A DNA stretch of 9,393 nt, taken from contig CAAEBO010000062.1 of assembly GCA_900754085.1 (NCBI GenBank), forward strand, positions 1 through 9,393, written 5' to 3'. A model generated the notes under the pieces. It was not told where the DNA came from and made no database searches. It saw only the letters and a list, made by a program, of their open reading frames with translations. A program made the position numbers and the translations under genes. The DNA is from Clostridia bacterium (GTDB lineage Bacteria; Bacillota; Clostridia; TANB77; CAG-508). Shown piece after piece: positions 1-6,321 of this stretch (positions are counted from its first letter, which is position 1; each line of letters opens with the position of its first letter).

Positions 1-107
1 TATGTGCAATTGCAGTACACATACTGATAGCAAATTGACTTCATACGATTAAAGACACATTTGCTTAAGCTACTTATATATTAGCATAGAAACTAATAAA
101 AGTCAAA

Positions 108-284
108 TTATTCTTCTAAGTTTTCTAATCCATATTCAATAATTTGATTAATAACACTATTAAAACTTAATTCGTTTTTTTCAGCTAATTCATTTATTTT
201 ATCAAAAGTTTTACCACTTATTCTTATAGTTCTTGTAATAGTATCATTACTTTTTTTAGATTTTTCAATTTTTAATTTTTTCAT
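108..284 (-). CDS. Small ribbon-helix-helix (Arc/MetJ/CopG-type) DNA-binding protein
   Basis: A 58-aa basic protein. Its N-terminal ~17 residues are lysine-rich, followed by a short strand (TITRTIRIS) and two helices (KTFDKINELAEKNELSFNSVINQIIEYGLENL). This is the ribbon-helix-helix layout, in which a paired strand of two subunits reads DNA. The frame stays open to a GTG at 293, but that GTG is part of the ribosome binding site AAAGGTG (297-291). The real start is therefore the ATG at 284, six bases downstream. The gene is divergent from the membrane operon at 402-1396, so an inferred role is repression of that operon and of itself. The repeated TGTACAAA/TATACAAA words and the palindrome at 350-363 are candidate binding sites. 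No toxin gene is adjacent, so an antitoxin role is possible but unsupported. Fold call fairly sure; target inferred. Confidence 0.72.
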   Translation of the reverse strand: MKKLKIEKSKKSNDTITRTIRISGKTFDKINELAEKNELSFNSVINQIIEYGLENLEE

Positions 285-341
285 ATTAATCACCTTTTAT
301 TATTATGTACAAAAATAGAATGAAAATAAGTATACAAAATG

Positions 342-370
342 TGTACAAACACAAAACTTTGTGATATATT
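342..370 (+). promoter_or_regulatory. Putative promoter of the membrane operon with extended -10
   Basis: A weak -35 (TGTACA, 342-347) is followed after 17 bases by TATATT (365-370), which is preceded by TG plus one base, an extended -10. It lies 31 bases before the ATG at 402, whose ribosome binding site is AAGGGGG (388-394). Assigned by eye from consensus similarity. Confidence 0.45.
350..363. promoter_or_regulatory. Perfect palindrome in the promoter spacer, candidate operator
   Basis: CACAAA-AC-TTTGTG is a perfect 6+6 inverted repeat lying between the proposed -35 and -10 boxes of the operon at 402. Related TGTACAAA words occur at 306-313 and 342-349, with TATACAAA at 331-338. Binding here would block the plus-strand promoter. 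The ribbon-helix-helix protein encoded next door is the obvious candidate ligand, by inference only. Confidence 0.35.
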
Positions 371-401
371 GTAGAAAAAATAATAAAAAGGGGGAAAAAT
401 A

Positions 402-914
402 ATGGAAAATAACGAATATGTAAGTTGTAAAAAATGCCAATGTGAAATTACAGAAAAAGAAGCTAAAAGATATAATGGATATTGTAGAAATTGTTATAAA
501 GGTAAAGAATATATTTCAAATGATGTTAAAAAAAGAAAAAATATAGAAATAATAGGCTATGTCTTTGGAATATTAATACTAATGATTATAATTACATCTA
601 TTTTTGTAATTTATATGTCAAATGAAAAAATGGAGAAAATACATCTAAATGGATTAACTGATGAAGAAAAAGGATATGCCATTGCAGTAGCAAAAGAAGA
701 AGTAAGAAATAACTTAAAATCTCCAAGTAGTTCAGATTTTCCTTCTAGTTCTGATGAATATACTATTACAAAAGATGGAGATACATATACAGTTAATTCA
801 TATGTGGAAGCAGACAATTCTTTTGGAACAAAATTAAAGATAAATTATATCGTTCAATTCACAATGACAGGAGAAGAAACGTATGTAGTTAATAATGTTA
901 TAGTAGATGAATAA
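402..914 (+). CDS. Zinc-ribbon protein with one membrane span and an extracytoplasmic domain
   Basis: A 170-aa protein. The N-terminus carries five cysteines (C9, C12, C14, C28, C31) arranged as two CxxC-like knuckles, a probable zinc ribbon in the cytoplasm. One hydrophobic helix at about 48-72 crosses the membrane. After a linker, the C-terminal ~85 residues (VAKEEVRNNLKSPSSSDFP, then SYVEADNSFGTK) form a soluble domain of a kind often seen on small Bacillota lipoproteins and zinc-ribbon membrane proteins: a helix with a 'LKSPSS..FP' turn, followed by strands containing 'SYVEAxNSFG'. Function is not known. It is the first gene of an operon with the membrane gene 29 bases downstream, and has a good ribosome binding site at 388-394. 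Topology is well supported; a sensory or envelope role is a guess. Confidence 0.7.
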   Translation: MENNEYVSCKKCQCEITEKEAKRYNGYCRNCYKGKEYISNDVKKRKNIEIIGYVFGILILMIIITSIFVIYMSNEKMEKIHLNGLTDEEKGYAIAVAKEEVRNNLKSPSSSDFPSSSDEYTITKDGDTYTVNSYVEADNSFGTKLKINYIVQFTMTGEETYVVNNVIVDE

Positions 915-943
915 TATCAATACAAGATTAAAGGAGGAGTAAA

Positions 944-1396
944 ATGGTAGCAAATATATTTGGATTATATATAGGAATAGATTTAGTATCAGTAATTTTT
1001 ATAATACTAGAAATGATAACATTTGCTTTTGTACAAAATAAGAAAGTAAAGTATATAGGATTTTTTGTTTCATTATTAGTAAATATTTTATATGTATTAC
1101 GTCCTGTTGGATATAGATTTATAATAAATATAGTAATTATTATAATAGGAATAATTTTCTTAATGAAGCAAAGAAAATTAAAACAGAAAGAAAAGGGAAT
1201 ATATACAAGTTATGAAAGTAGTTTAGGATTAAGAGTTATTTGTTTCTTAATTCCATTAGTTGGACTTATTATATATGCTGTTAATATAGTACAAAATCCA
1301 AAGATAGCAAAAGAATGTGGTAAAGTTTCTTTAATAGGATTTATTATTGGTTTAGTAATATCTTTAGCAACTACTTTTATAATAATATATGGATAA
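944..1396 (+). CDS. Multi-span membrane protein of unknown function
   Basis: A 150-aa, very hydrophobic protein with about five predicted membrane helices (roughly 8-29, 36-53, 58-75, 96-115 and 128-149). A lysine-rich cytoplasmic loop sits at 75-85. The segment around 96-125 (LRVICFLIPLVGLIIY, then NPKIAKECGK) resembles the 'PxxGLIxY....P..A' element found in many small Bacillota membrane proteins that are often fused to zinc ribbons. Here the zinc ribbon is in the preceding gene, which suggests the two products work together. The start is set by a strong ribosome binding site, AAGGAGG (931-937). It follows the zinc-ribbon gene after 29 bases and ends just before a hairpin terminator. No catalytic motif is visible. 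Confidence 0.68.
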   Translation: MVANIFGLYIGIDLVSVIFIILEMITFAFVQNKKVKYIGFFVSLLVNILYVLRPVGYRFIINIVIIIIGIIFLMKQRKLKQKEKGIYTSYESSLGLRVICFLIPLVGLIIYAVNIVQNPKIAKECGKVSLIGFIIGLVISLATTFIIIYG

Positions 1397-1400
1397 ATAA

Positions 1401-1433
1401 AAAAGCACATTACAAGTAAAGTATTGTGCTTTT
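1401..1433 (+). terminator. Rho-independent terminator of the membrane operon
   Basis: Nine-bp perfect stem AAAAGCACA (1401-1409) / TGTGCTTTT (1425-1433) with a 15-base loop, starting four bases after the stop codon at 1396. The T run is the 3' arm itself. The flanking A and T tracts could let it work in both directions. Confidence 0.7.
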
Positions 1434-1550
1434 AATATGTTTACAGGAAACATGAGGATTAAATTTAAGCTGTTTTTTATATTGAATAGTGTAGTTCTAT
1501 AACTAATAAAGCAAACTGAAAATAAAAGAAATTTAAAAGTCAATTTTATT

Positions 1551-1636
1551 CGGGGCTATTTTAATATTAAACGACTGTATATGCAGAGGTTAAATATCAT
1601 AAAAATTATGTTCTTAAAAGTTAATAAATAGCCCCG
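1551..1636. ncRNA. Candidate structured RNA or origin element closed by an 11-bp stem
   Basis: CGGGGCTATTT (1551-1561) is perfectly complementary in inverted orientation to AAATAGCCCCG (1626-1636). The 64 bases between contain further small hairpins: CTG-TATATG-CAG and CATAA-AAA-TTATG. Together they could make a multi-branched fold on either strand. No riboswitch class I know matches. Alternatives are a plasmid-type double-strand origin, an oriT, or a miniature element with 11-bp terminal repeats. For the last, no target duplication is seen at the flanks. Confidence 0.35.
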
Positions 1637-1642
1637 TACATA

Positions 1643-1686
1643 GAAATTGTGCGATTATTATTTTGTCGAATAAATCGCACAATTTC
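1643..1686. repeat. 14-bp perfect inverted repeat (hairpin)
   Basis: GAAATTGTGCGATT (1643-1656) and AATCGCACAATTTC (1673-1686) form a perfect 14-bp stem with a 16-base loop. It starts only six bases after the 1551-1636 structure. There is no T-rich tail on the plus strand (AACGGTTAG follows), so it does not look like a terminator. It could be part of the same RNA, or a protein-binding palindrome. Confidence 0.6.
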
Positions 1687-1752
1687 AACGGTTAGAATAA
1701 TCTTATATGGATTTTGAAGAATTTTTAATCGGGGTAACTAAAAAGAAATAAG

Positions 1753-1800
1753 TTAGGACATTACTTTATTTGTATATAAGAATATTAAGTAATGTCCTAA
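1753..1800 (-). terminator. Hairpin terminator after the superfamily 2 helicase gene
   Basis: TTAGGACATTACTT (1753-1766) and AAGTAATGTCCTAA (1787-1800) form a perfect 14-bp stem, extendable with TATT/AATA inside. It lies ten bases past the minus-strand stop at 1810-1812. On that strand it is followed by CTTATTTCTTTT, a fairly T-rich tail. The plus-strand side is also T-rich, so it may act in both directions. Confidence 0.65.
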
Positions 1801-1809
1801 TTTATATAA

Positions 1810-3618
1810 TTAATTAGTTAATATAATAATATTTCCATCTTTGTTAGAACCTTTTCGTTGAGTTCTAATATTATGAGCTTTCAATAGTCTACCTAGTGTT
1901 GAGTAGTTTTGTTTTAGATAAATATCTGGCAAAGTTTGAATGTCAGACAAAATATCATCTTGTTTTTCTTTTGATAAGATAGTGTTTAAGTAATTATTGT
2001 TTTGTAAATAAGATAATATAATTTTTTGATTTTCTTCTTTAGTTTCAGAAGTGATTTTATCAATACTATTATCCAGTTCAATATTATCAATTTGAAAAAT
2101 ACCCTTTAAATATGTTACTGGGTCTTTTTTATAATTAATATAGTTATTATATTCTTCTTTGATATAATAATATTTTGCAAGATATAGTTCATACTTTTGA
2201 AGAATAATATTGTATTCTAATAAAGGATATTTTTGTTGTATATATTTTTGAAAATTATTAAAAGCTTTTAAATAATATTTTTGGTCAAAATCCAATATTT
2301 GTTTTTCTGATTTATTTCCTGTTTCTAAGAAAGAAATTTCTTGTTCTAATAAATCTGTAGGTAATGATGTAATACTAGCTTTATAATAGTTATAATTTTT
2401 ATCATTTAAATAAGGTGTTTTTATTCCTGTTGCTTTATATAGAAGAATACTAGAATAAATATTAATATTTACTAATTCAAAAGATGATAGAAAATTATAT
2501 TCTAGTTCAAGACTTTCTATATCTTCTTTTCTATAATGAGCTTTCGTATCATGAATAATATATAAGGTTTCTACATTTCCTCTATATCTGCCAGAAAATT
2601 GTGCAATATCTATAATATCATGTGCCTCACAGAACATAGCTGTAATATTATCATCGTTTATATTAATACCTTCTCTTATTCTTGATGTGGCAAGAACAAT
2701 ATTTATATTTTCTGGTAAAGTTTCTTGTTTTACAATATAATTAACTAAAAATGGCATATTATTTAAACATGATTTTAATTCGTCATTTTTGGTATTACTT
2801 TTTTCCGTTTTACAACGACTATCACTAATTATAATTCCAATAGAATTAGTATCTACATTAAAATCTTTTGTTAATTTTTTATAATAACTGTTACAAATAT
2901 CAGTTACGGAATTAGCCATGTAAATCATTTTATTTTGTGAATTAGCTTGCGATAAAAGTTGAAAGGCTTTAGCTTTACTAATTACTTTTATAGATTTAGG
3001 TTTTACATTTCTACATTCATCAGTAAAATCAAAGTGTTTAAAATTTTTAAAATGCTCAAAAAATGGTAAAACATTTTTGGTAGTTGCTGATAAACAGATA
3101 ATTTTTATACCATGTGCATGATAGTATTGTATTAATGAATATAAATAAAAGGCGGTATCTGTGTAGCCAGCATCTGCAATTAAAGAATGTACTTCGTCTA
3201 TAACTATATATCTAAATCCTAGTTCATTTAATTTTTCTAATGCTTCAGGACTTTTAAAAAATCCTTTTAATGAATGATGAGTGATGACATAATTAGAGCC
3301 ATAGTTTTTACATTCAATATAATCATTAGAAAAATTTATATCCTTTAACATTTGTTCTTTAATTAATTTTCTTGAAGTGATAAATAAAATTTTTTCAAAT
3401 CCGTGCAATTCTTTGGTGAGGCAATTCTGTATCCATGTATTTTTACCAGCACCAACTCCAGCTGTTATTAATATTAAATTATTTTCATTTTCTTTGGTAC
3501 CATCATAGAGTTTAGTTTCTGCATATTGTATGTAATCCCAATAGTCTTTAAAATCAGTTTTTCCTATTATTTCTTCTTTGTGTTCCTCGATTACTTCTGA
3601 TAAGTATTTATTACCCAT
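1810..3618 (-). CDS. Superfamily 2 (DEAD/DEAH-like) helicase or ATPase
   Basis: A 602-aa protein with the superfamily 2 motifs in order: Walker A GVGAGKNT (54-61), Ia TSRKL (81-85), Walker B DEVH (141-144), III SAT (177-179), IV-like MIYMANS (231-237), V ATSRIREGINI (310-320) and VI QFSGRYRGN (340-348). This is a complete two-lobe RecA core in the first ~360 residues. About 240 residues follow, rich in Tyr, Asn, Leu and Lys, ending in a basic segment (LGRLLKAHNIRTQRKGSNKDGN) that could bind DNA. The Walker A is unusual: the residue after the lysine is Asn, not Thr or Ser. Similar helicases occur on plasmids, phages and integrative elements of Clostridia, where a replication role is often assumed. 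A defence role is also possible, as it is divergent from a Gabija-like operon. The start follows the ribosome binding site AGGAG, with a clear promoter upstream. Confidence 0.8.
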   Translation of the reverse strand: MGNKYLSEVIEEHKEEIIGKTDFKDYWDYIQYAETKLYDGTKENENNLILITAGVGAGKNTWIQNCLTKELHGFEKILFITSRKLIKEQMLKDINFSNDYIECKNYGSNYVITHHSLKGFFKSPEALEKLNELGFRYIVIDEVHSLIADAGYTDTAFYLYSLIQYYHAHGIKIICLSATTKNVLPFFEHFKNFKHFDFTDECRNVKPKSIKVISKAKAFQLLSQANSQNKMIYMANSVTDICNSYYKKLTKDFNVDTNSIGIIISDSRCKTEKSNTKNDELKSCLNNMPFLVNYIVKQETLPENINIVLATSRIREGININDDNITAMFCEAHDIIDIAQFSGRYRGNVETLYIIHDTKAHYRKEDIESLELEYNFLSSFELVNINIYSSILLYKATGIKTPYLNDKNYNYYKASITSLPTDLLEQEISFLETGNKSEKQILDFDQKYYLKAFNNFQKYIQQKYPLLEYNIILQKYELYLAKYYYIKEEYNNYINYKKDPVTYLKGIFQIDNIELDNSIDKITSETKEENQKIILSYLQNNNYLNTILSKEKQDDILSDIQTLPDIYLKQNYSTLGRLLKAHNIRTQRKGSNKDGNIIILTN

Positions 3619-3643
3619 ATTTTTCCAACTCCTTTTTGAGAAG

Positions 3644-3673
3644 ATTATATCATTATTTTATATAATTAGTTAA
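3644..3673 (-). promoter_or_regulatory. Promoter of the superfamily 2 helicase gene
   Basis: Read on the minus strand: TTAACT (3673-3668), an 18-base spacer, then a perfect TATAAT (3649-3644) preceded by TGA, an extended -10. It lies 25 bases before the ATG at 3618, with the ribosome binding site AAAAAGGAG between. Confidence 0.6.
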
Positions 3674-3697
3674 AAAAATAAACAAATTAATTATTCG

Positions 3698-3768
3698 ACA
3701 TTTTATACCCCCCTTCCAAAATATGACAAAATGTGATATTATATATAAAAATTTAAAAGGAGATAAAA
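3698..3768 (+). promoter_or_regulatory. Putative promoter and operator region of the Gabija-like operon
   Basis: ATGACA (3723-3728) resembles a -35, and TATATA/TATAAA (3742-3749) a -10, but the 13-15 base spacing is short, so the assignment is weak. ACATTTT (3698-3704) and AAAATGT (3728-3734) form a 7-bp inverted repeat spanning the C-rich tract, a possible operator. The ribosome binding site AAAAGGAG (3755-3762) lies six bases before the ATG at 3769. Confidence 0.35.
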
Positions 3769-4728
3769 ATGTTTCAAAGAATCAGAAAATTTTTAAGAAC
3801 AAAAGAAAAAAATGAATCAAATAATAAACAAATCATAGAAAATTATAAAGAAGTAATAATTCCATTTTATCTAAATCAGAGGATTATTTATGATACATTA
3901 GCAATTATTAATGATGGATTTACAGAATTATATAATGTTAGTAATTCTAATAACAATTGTAATAATATTGAGGGGAATATAAACGCAAAATTAGATACAT
4001 CAGGAAATCCACTTACCTTTATGAGTACCAATATTAGTGGGGATTTAAAGAGTGTAAAAAATACAGAGGAAGAAAGTAAAAAAGAGTTTAAAAAAGTACA
4101 TACTCCTACATCACTATTTTCAAAAATATATGAATATTTAGAAAATTATAAAAAAATAAAAAAAATAAATAGTGAAGATGATATCAAAGAGTTACAATGT
4201 GGAGATTTTGTGGAATTTCACACAAAACTATCTATTAATACTACAGAAGAAATGTTTAGAAAAATGAGAAAAATGTGTAATATAGGAGAAATATTTACTA
4301 GTTTTGGAGATAATAGCAAACAAGTAAAAAGTTCAGAACAAATATTCAGAAATATAGGTAAGAAAATTGAAGAATTAATAAAGTATTTAGATATACAAAA
4401 TGAGAGAATAAAGTATCTTACAGGGAAGATAGAAAATAAAAATATAGTAATAAAGATTGATAAGAATAATATAATAGATGCGGACTATGAACAAATAAAT
4501 AATGGAAATTTCAGAATAATTGGTAAAGTTTTAGAAATCGTAAACGAGGATGAAACGGTCAGTTTAAACAGAGAAAGTGTTTTAGGACTAATAAAACAAG
4601 AAGGCTTAAATCCAATAAAGGAAGCTTTTAAAGCATTAGGAGATACAATGTTTGATGTCCCAGAAGAAATTATTGATGAGATAAAAGGAAAAACTATTAT
4701 TGTTATTCCAATTGTTATAGGAATATAA
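3769..4728 (+). CDS. DUF6414-like protein, first gene of the Gabija-like operon
   Basis: A 319-aa protein of unknown function. I recognise it as probably DUF6414 from three segments: IPFYLNQRIIYDTLAIINDG (31-50), CGDFVEFHTKL (144-154) and the C-terminal block FRIIGKVLEIVNEDETVSLN (248-267), which ends with the hydrophobic strand IIVIPIVIGI (310-319). Residues 55-110 are low-complexity, rich in Asn, Ser and Lys, and probably a flexible linker. Residues 195-225 are predicted helical. The N-terminus (FQRIRKFLRTKEK) is a basic amphipathic helix; there is no signal peptide or true membrane span. The gene lies 15 bases before the OLD nuclease gene and is certainly co-transcribed with it. By position it may sense infection, or restrain or dock the nuclease. 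This is inference; no catalytic motif is visible. Confidence 0.62.
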   Translation: MFQRIRKFLRTKEKNESNNKQIIENYKEVIIPFYLNQRIIYDTLAIINDGFTELYNVSNSNNNCNNIEGNINAKLDTSGNPLTFMSTNISGDLKSVKNTEEESKKEFKKVHTPTSLFSKIYEYLENYKKIKKINSEDDIKELQCGDFVEFHTKLSINTTEEMFRKMRKMCNIGEIFTSFGDNSKQVKSSEQIFRNIGKKIEELIKYLDIQNERIKYLTGKIENKNIVIKIDKNNIIDADYEQINNGNFRIIGKVLEIVNEDETVSLNRESVLGLIKQEGLNPIKEAFKALGDTMFDVPEEIIDEIKGKTIIVIPIVIGI

Positions 4729-4743
4729 GAGGGAAACAGAATT

Positions 4744-6321
4744 ATGTTTATAGAAAAAATCAAATTAAAAAATTTTAAAAAATTCAAAGGTGAACATACA
4801 ATTGATTTTAATGAAGATATTAATGTATTAATAGGGGATAATGAAGCTGGTAAAAGTAGTATCCTTACATCATTAGATATTGTATTAAGTGGAAGTCAAA
4901 TAAAAATTGATACCTTGGGATTGGAAAATTTATTTAATGCAGATGTAATAAAAGATTTTTTGAATGGAAATAAAAGATTTAAAGATTTACCTGAACTATA
5001 CATAGAAGTTTATCTAAATGATACGGGAAATTCTGATTTGAATGGTGAAATCTATTCAGAAGGCAAAAATATTCCAAGGGATGGGTTGAGATTTGAATGT
5101 ATACCAGATGATGAATATGCTATAGAAATAAGTAAAATTATACAAGAAGATACTCCAATATTTCCATTTGAATATTATAAGTGTAGTTTTAGAACATTCG
5201 CAAAAATTCCATACAATGGATATAGAAAATACTTAAAGCATATTCTTATAGATAATTCTTTAATTAATAATGAATATGCTATGAGAGAATATACAATTTC
5301 TTTATATAAGTCATATACAAATGATAAAATTAGAAATAATCACAAAATGGAGTATAGAAGATTAAAAAATAGTTTTAAAAATGATACATTAAGAGATTTT
5401 AATCAAGATTTAAAAAGTATCAAATTTGGATTAAATAATAATAATAAATTTAATTTGGAGAATAGTCTTGCAATATATGAAAATGATATAAATATTCTAA
5501 ATAAAGGTGCAGGTAGTCAATGTATGATAAAAACAGAATATGCACTAAACAAACAAATTGATAATATAGATGTGATTTTGATTGAAGAACCTGAAAATCA
5601 TTTGAGTTATTTGAATATGAAAAAATTATTGAATAATATTATTCAATCTTCGAAAAAACAAATATTTGTAACAACACATAGTAGTATGATATGTTCGAGA
5701 TTGAATTTAAAAAAAGTGATTTGCTTGAATAGTAATAGTATAAATACAATTGATTTTAATAGTATAACAGAAGAAACAGCAGATTATTTTATGAAATCGC
5801 CTTCAAATGATATATTGAGATTTATACTATCCCAAAAGGCTATTTTAGTAGAAGGTGCTGCTGAATATATTTTAATGGAAAAATTTTACGAAATGACAGA
5901 AAAAGAAAAAATTGATAATAAAGGAATAAGTATAATTGCAGTTAATGGATTAAGTTTTTGTAGATATTTAGAGATAGCAAATAAATTAAGCATAAAAGTA
6001 GCAGTTATAACAGATAATGATGGGGATTATAAGAAAAATATTATTGAAAAATATTCACAATACAAAAAATGTAAAAATATAAATGTTTTCTCAGACGACA
6101 ACAATGAGAAGAAGACTTTTGAAATCTGTTTATATGAAAATAATATTGATTATATAAAAAGTAAAAACATTACTACAAGCAAGGATACACAAAAATTTAT
6201 GCTTAATAATAAATCAGAAAATGCATATAGAATATTAAAGGAATTAGAAAAAGAAAATGGCGAAGAGGGATTTAGGATACCTGATTATATAGTGAGGGCT
6301 ATAAAATGGATAAAAGATTAA
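4744..6321 (+). CDS. gajA-like: OLD-family ATPase with TOPRIM nuclease domain (GajA-like)
   Basis: A 525-aa protein. The N-terminal ABC/SMC-type ATPase shows FIEKIKLKNFKKFKG, Walker A GDNEAGKS (31-38), a signature-like KGAGSQ (254-259), Walker B VILIEEPENH (277-286) and an H-loop TTHS (310-313). The C-terminal TOPRIM domain starts at ILVEGAAE (367-374, E370), continues with ITDNDGD (422-428, acidic pair D424/D426) and KTFE (457-460), and ends with the IPDYIVRAIKWI tail usual in class 2 OLD proteins. Class 2 OLD proteins are the nuclease (GajA) of Gabija phage defence, which nicks or degrades DNA when nucleotide levels fall. Length is close to that of GajA (just under 580 aa). The start follows AGAGGG. 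The 3' end overlaps the helicase gene by 16 bases, so translation is probably coupled. Confidence 0.88.
   Translation: MFIEKIKLKNFKKFKGEHTIDFNEDINVLIGDNEAGKSSILTSLDIVLSGSQIKIDTLGLENLFNADVIKDFLNGNKRFKDLPELYIEVYLNDTGNSDLNGEIYSEGKNIPRDGLRFECIPDDEYAIEISKIIQEDTPIFPFEYYKCSFRTFAKIPYNGYRKYLKHILIDNSLINNEYAMREYTISLYKSYTNDKIRNNHKMEYRRLKNSFKNDTLRDFNQDLKSIKFGLNNNNKFNLENSLAIYENDINILNKGAGSQCMIKTEYALNKQIDNIDVILIEEPENHLSYLNMKKLLNNIIQSSKKQIFVTTHSSMICSRLNLKKVICLNSNSINTIDFNSITEETADYFMKSPSNDILRFILSQKAILVEGAAEYILMEKFYEMTEKEKIDNKGISIIAVNGLSFCRYLEIANKLSIKVAVITDNDGDYKKNIIEKYSQYKKCKNINVFSDDNNEKKTFEICLYENNIDYIKSKNITTSKDTQKFMLNNKSENAYRILKELEKENGEEGFRIPDYIVRAIKWIKD

Larger units (their letters stand above)
1434..1809. 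other. Gene-free interval rich in inverted repeats
   Basis: No convincing coding frame. The interval holds three strong inverted repeats, listed separately: 1551-1636, 1643-1686 and 1753-1800. The first two have GC-rich stems that stand out against the AT-rich surroundings. TCGGGG recurs at 1550-1555 and 1729-1734. The sequence fits a structured RNA, or a replication or transfer origin, better than a decayed gene. Confidence 0.5.

Noticed and set aside
1..107. TGCAATTGCA palindrome within TATGTG...CACATA (1-23) and TTGACTT/AAGTCAA (35-41/100-106), considered as an attachment site or terminator
   Set aside because: Short AT-rich repeats with no T-tract or matching copy elsewhere in the window; the sequence is cut by the window edge. 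No 5' part of spo0A could be recognised here either.
1452..1502. A 16-codon frame (MRIKFKLFFILNSVVL) preceded by CAGGAAAC
   Set aside because: Too short to support as a gene; it lies just after a terminator with no clear promoter, and nothing marks it as a known small toxin.
1551..1686. Retron-type or type III toxin-antitoxin RNA
   Set aside because: No reverse transcriptase gene and no ToxN-like gene or tandem repeats occur in the window, so neither label can be supported.
4485..4787. A 100-codon minus-strand frame across the junction of the DUF6414-like and OLD genes
   Set aside because: It is antisense to two well-supported genes; its Ile/Ser/Phe-rich sequence is what reversed AT-rich coding DNA gives, and no ribosome binding site supports it.
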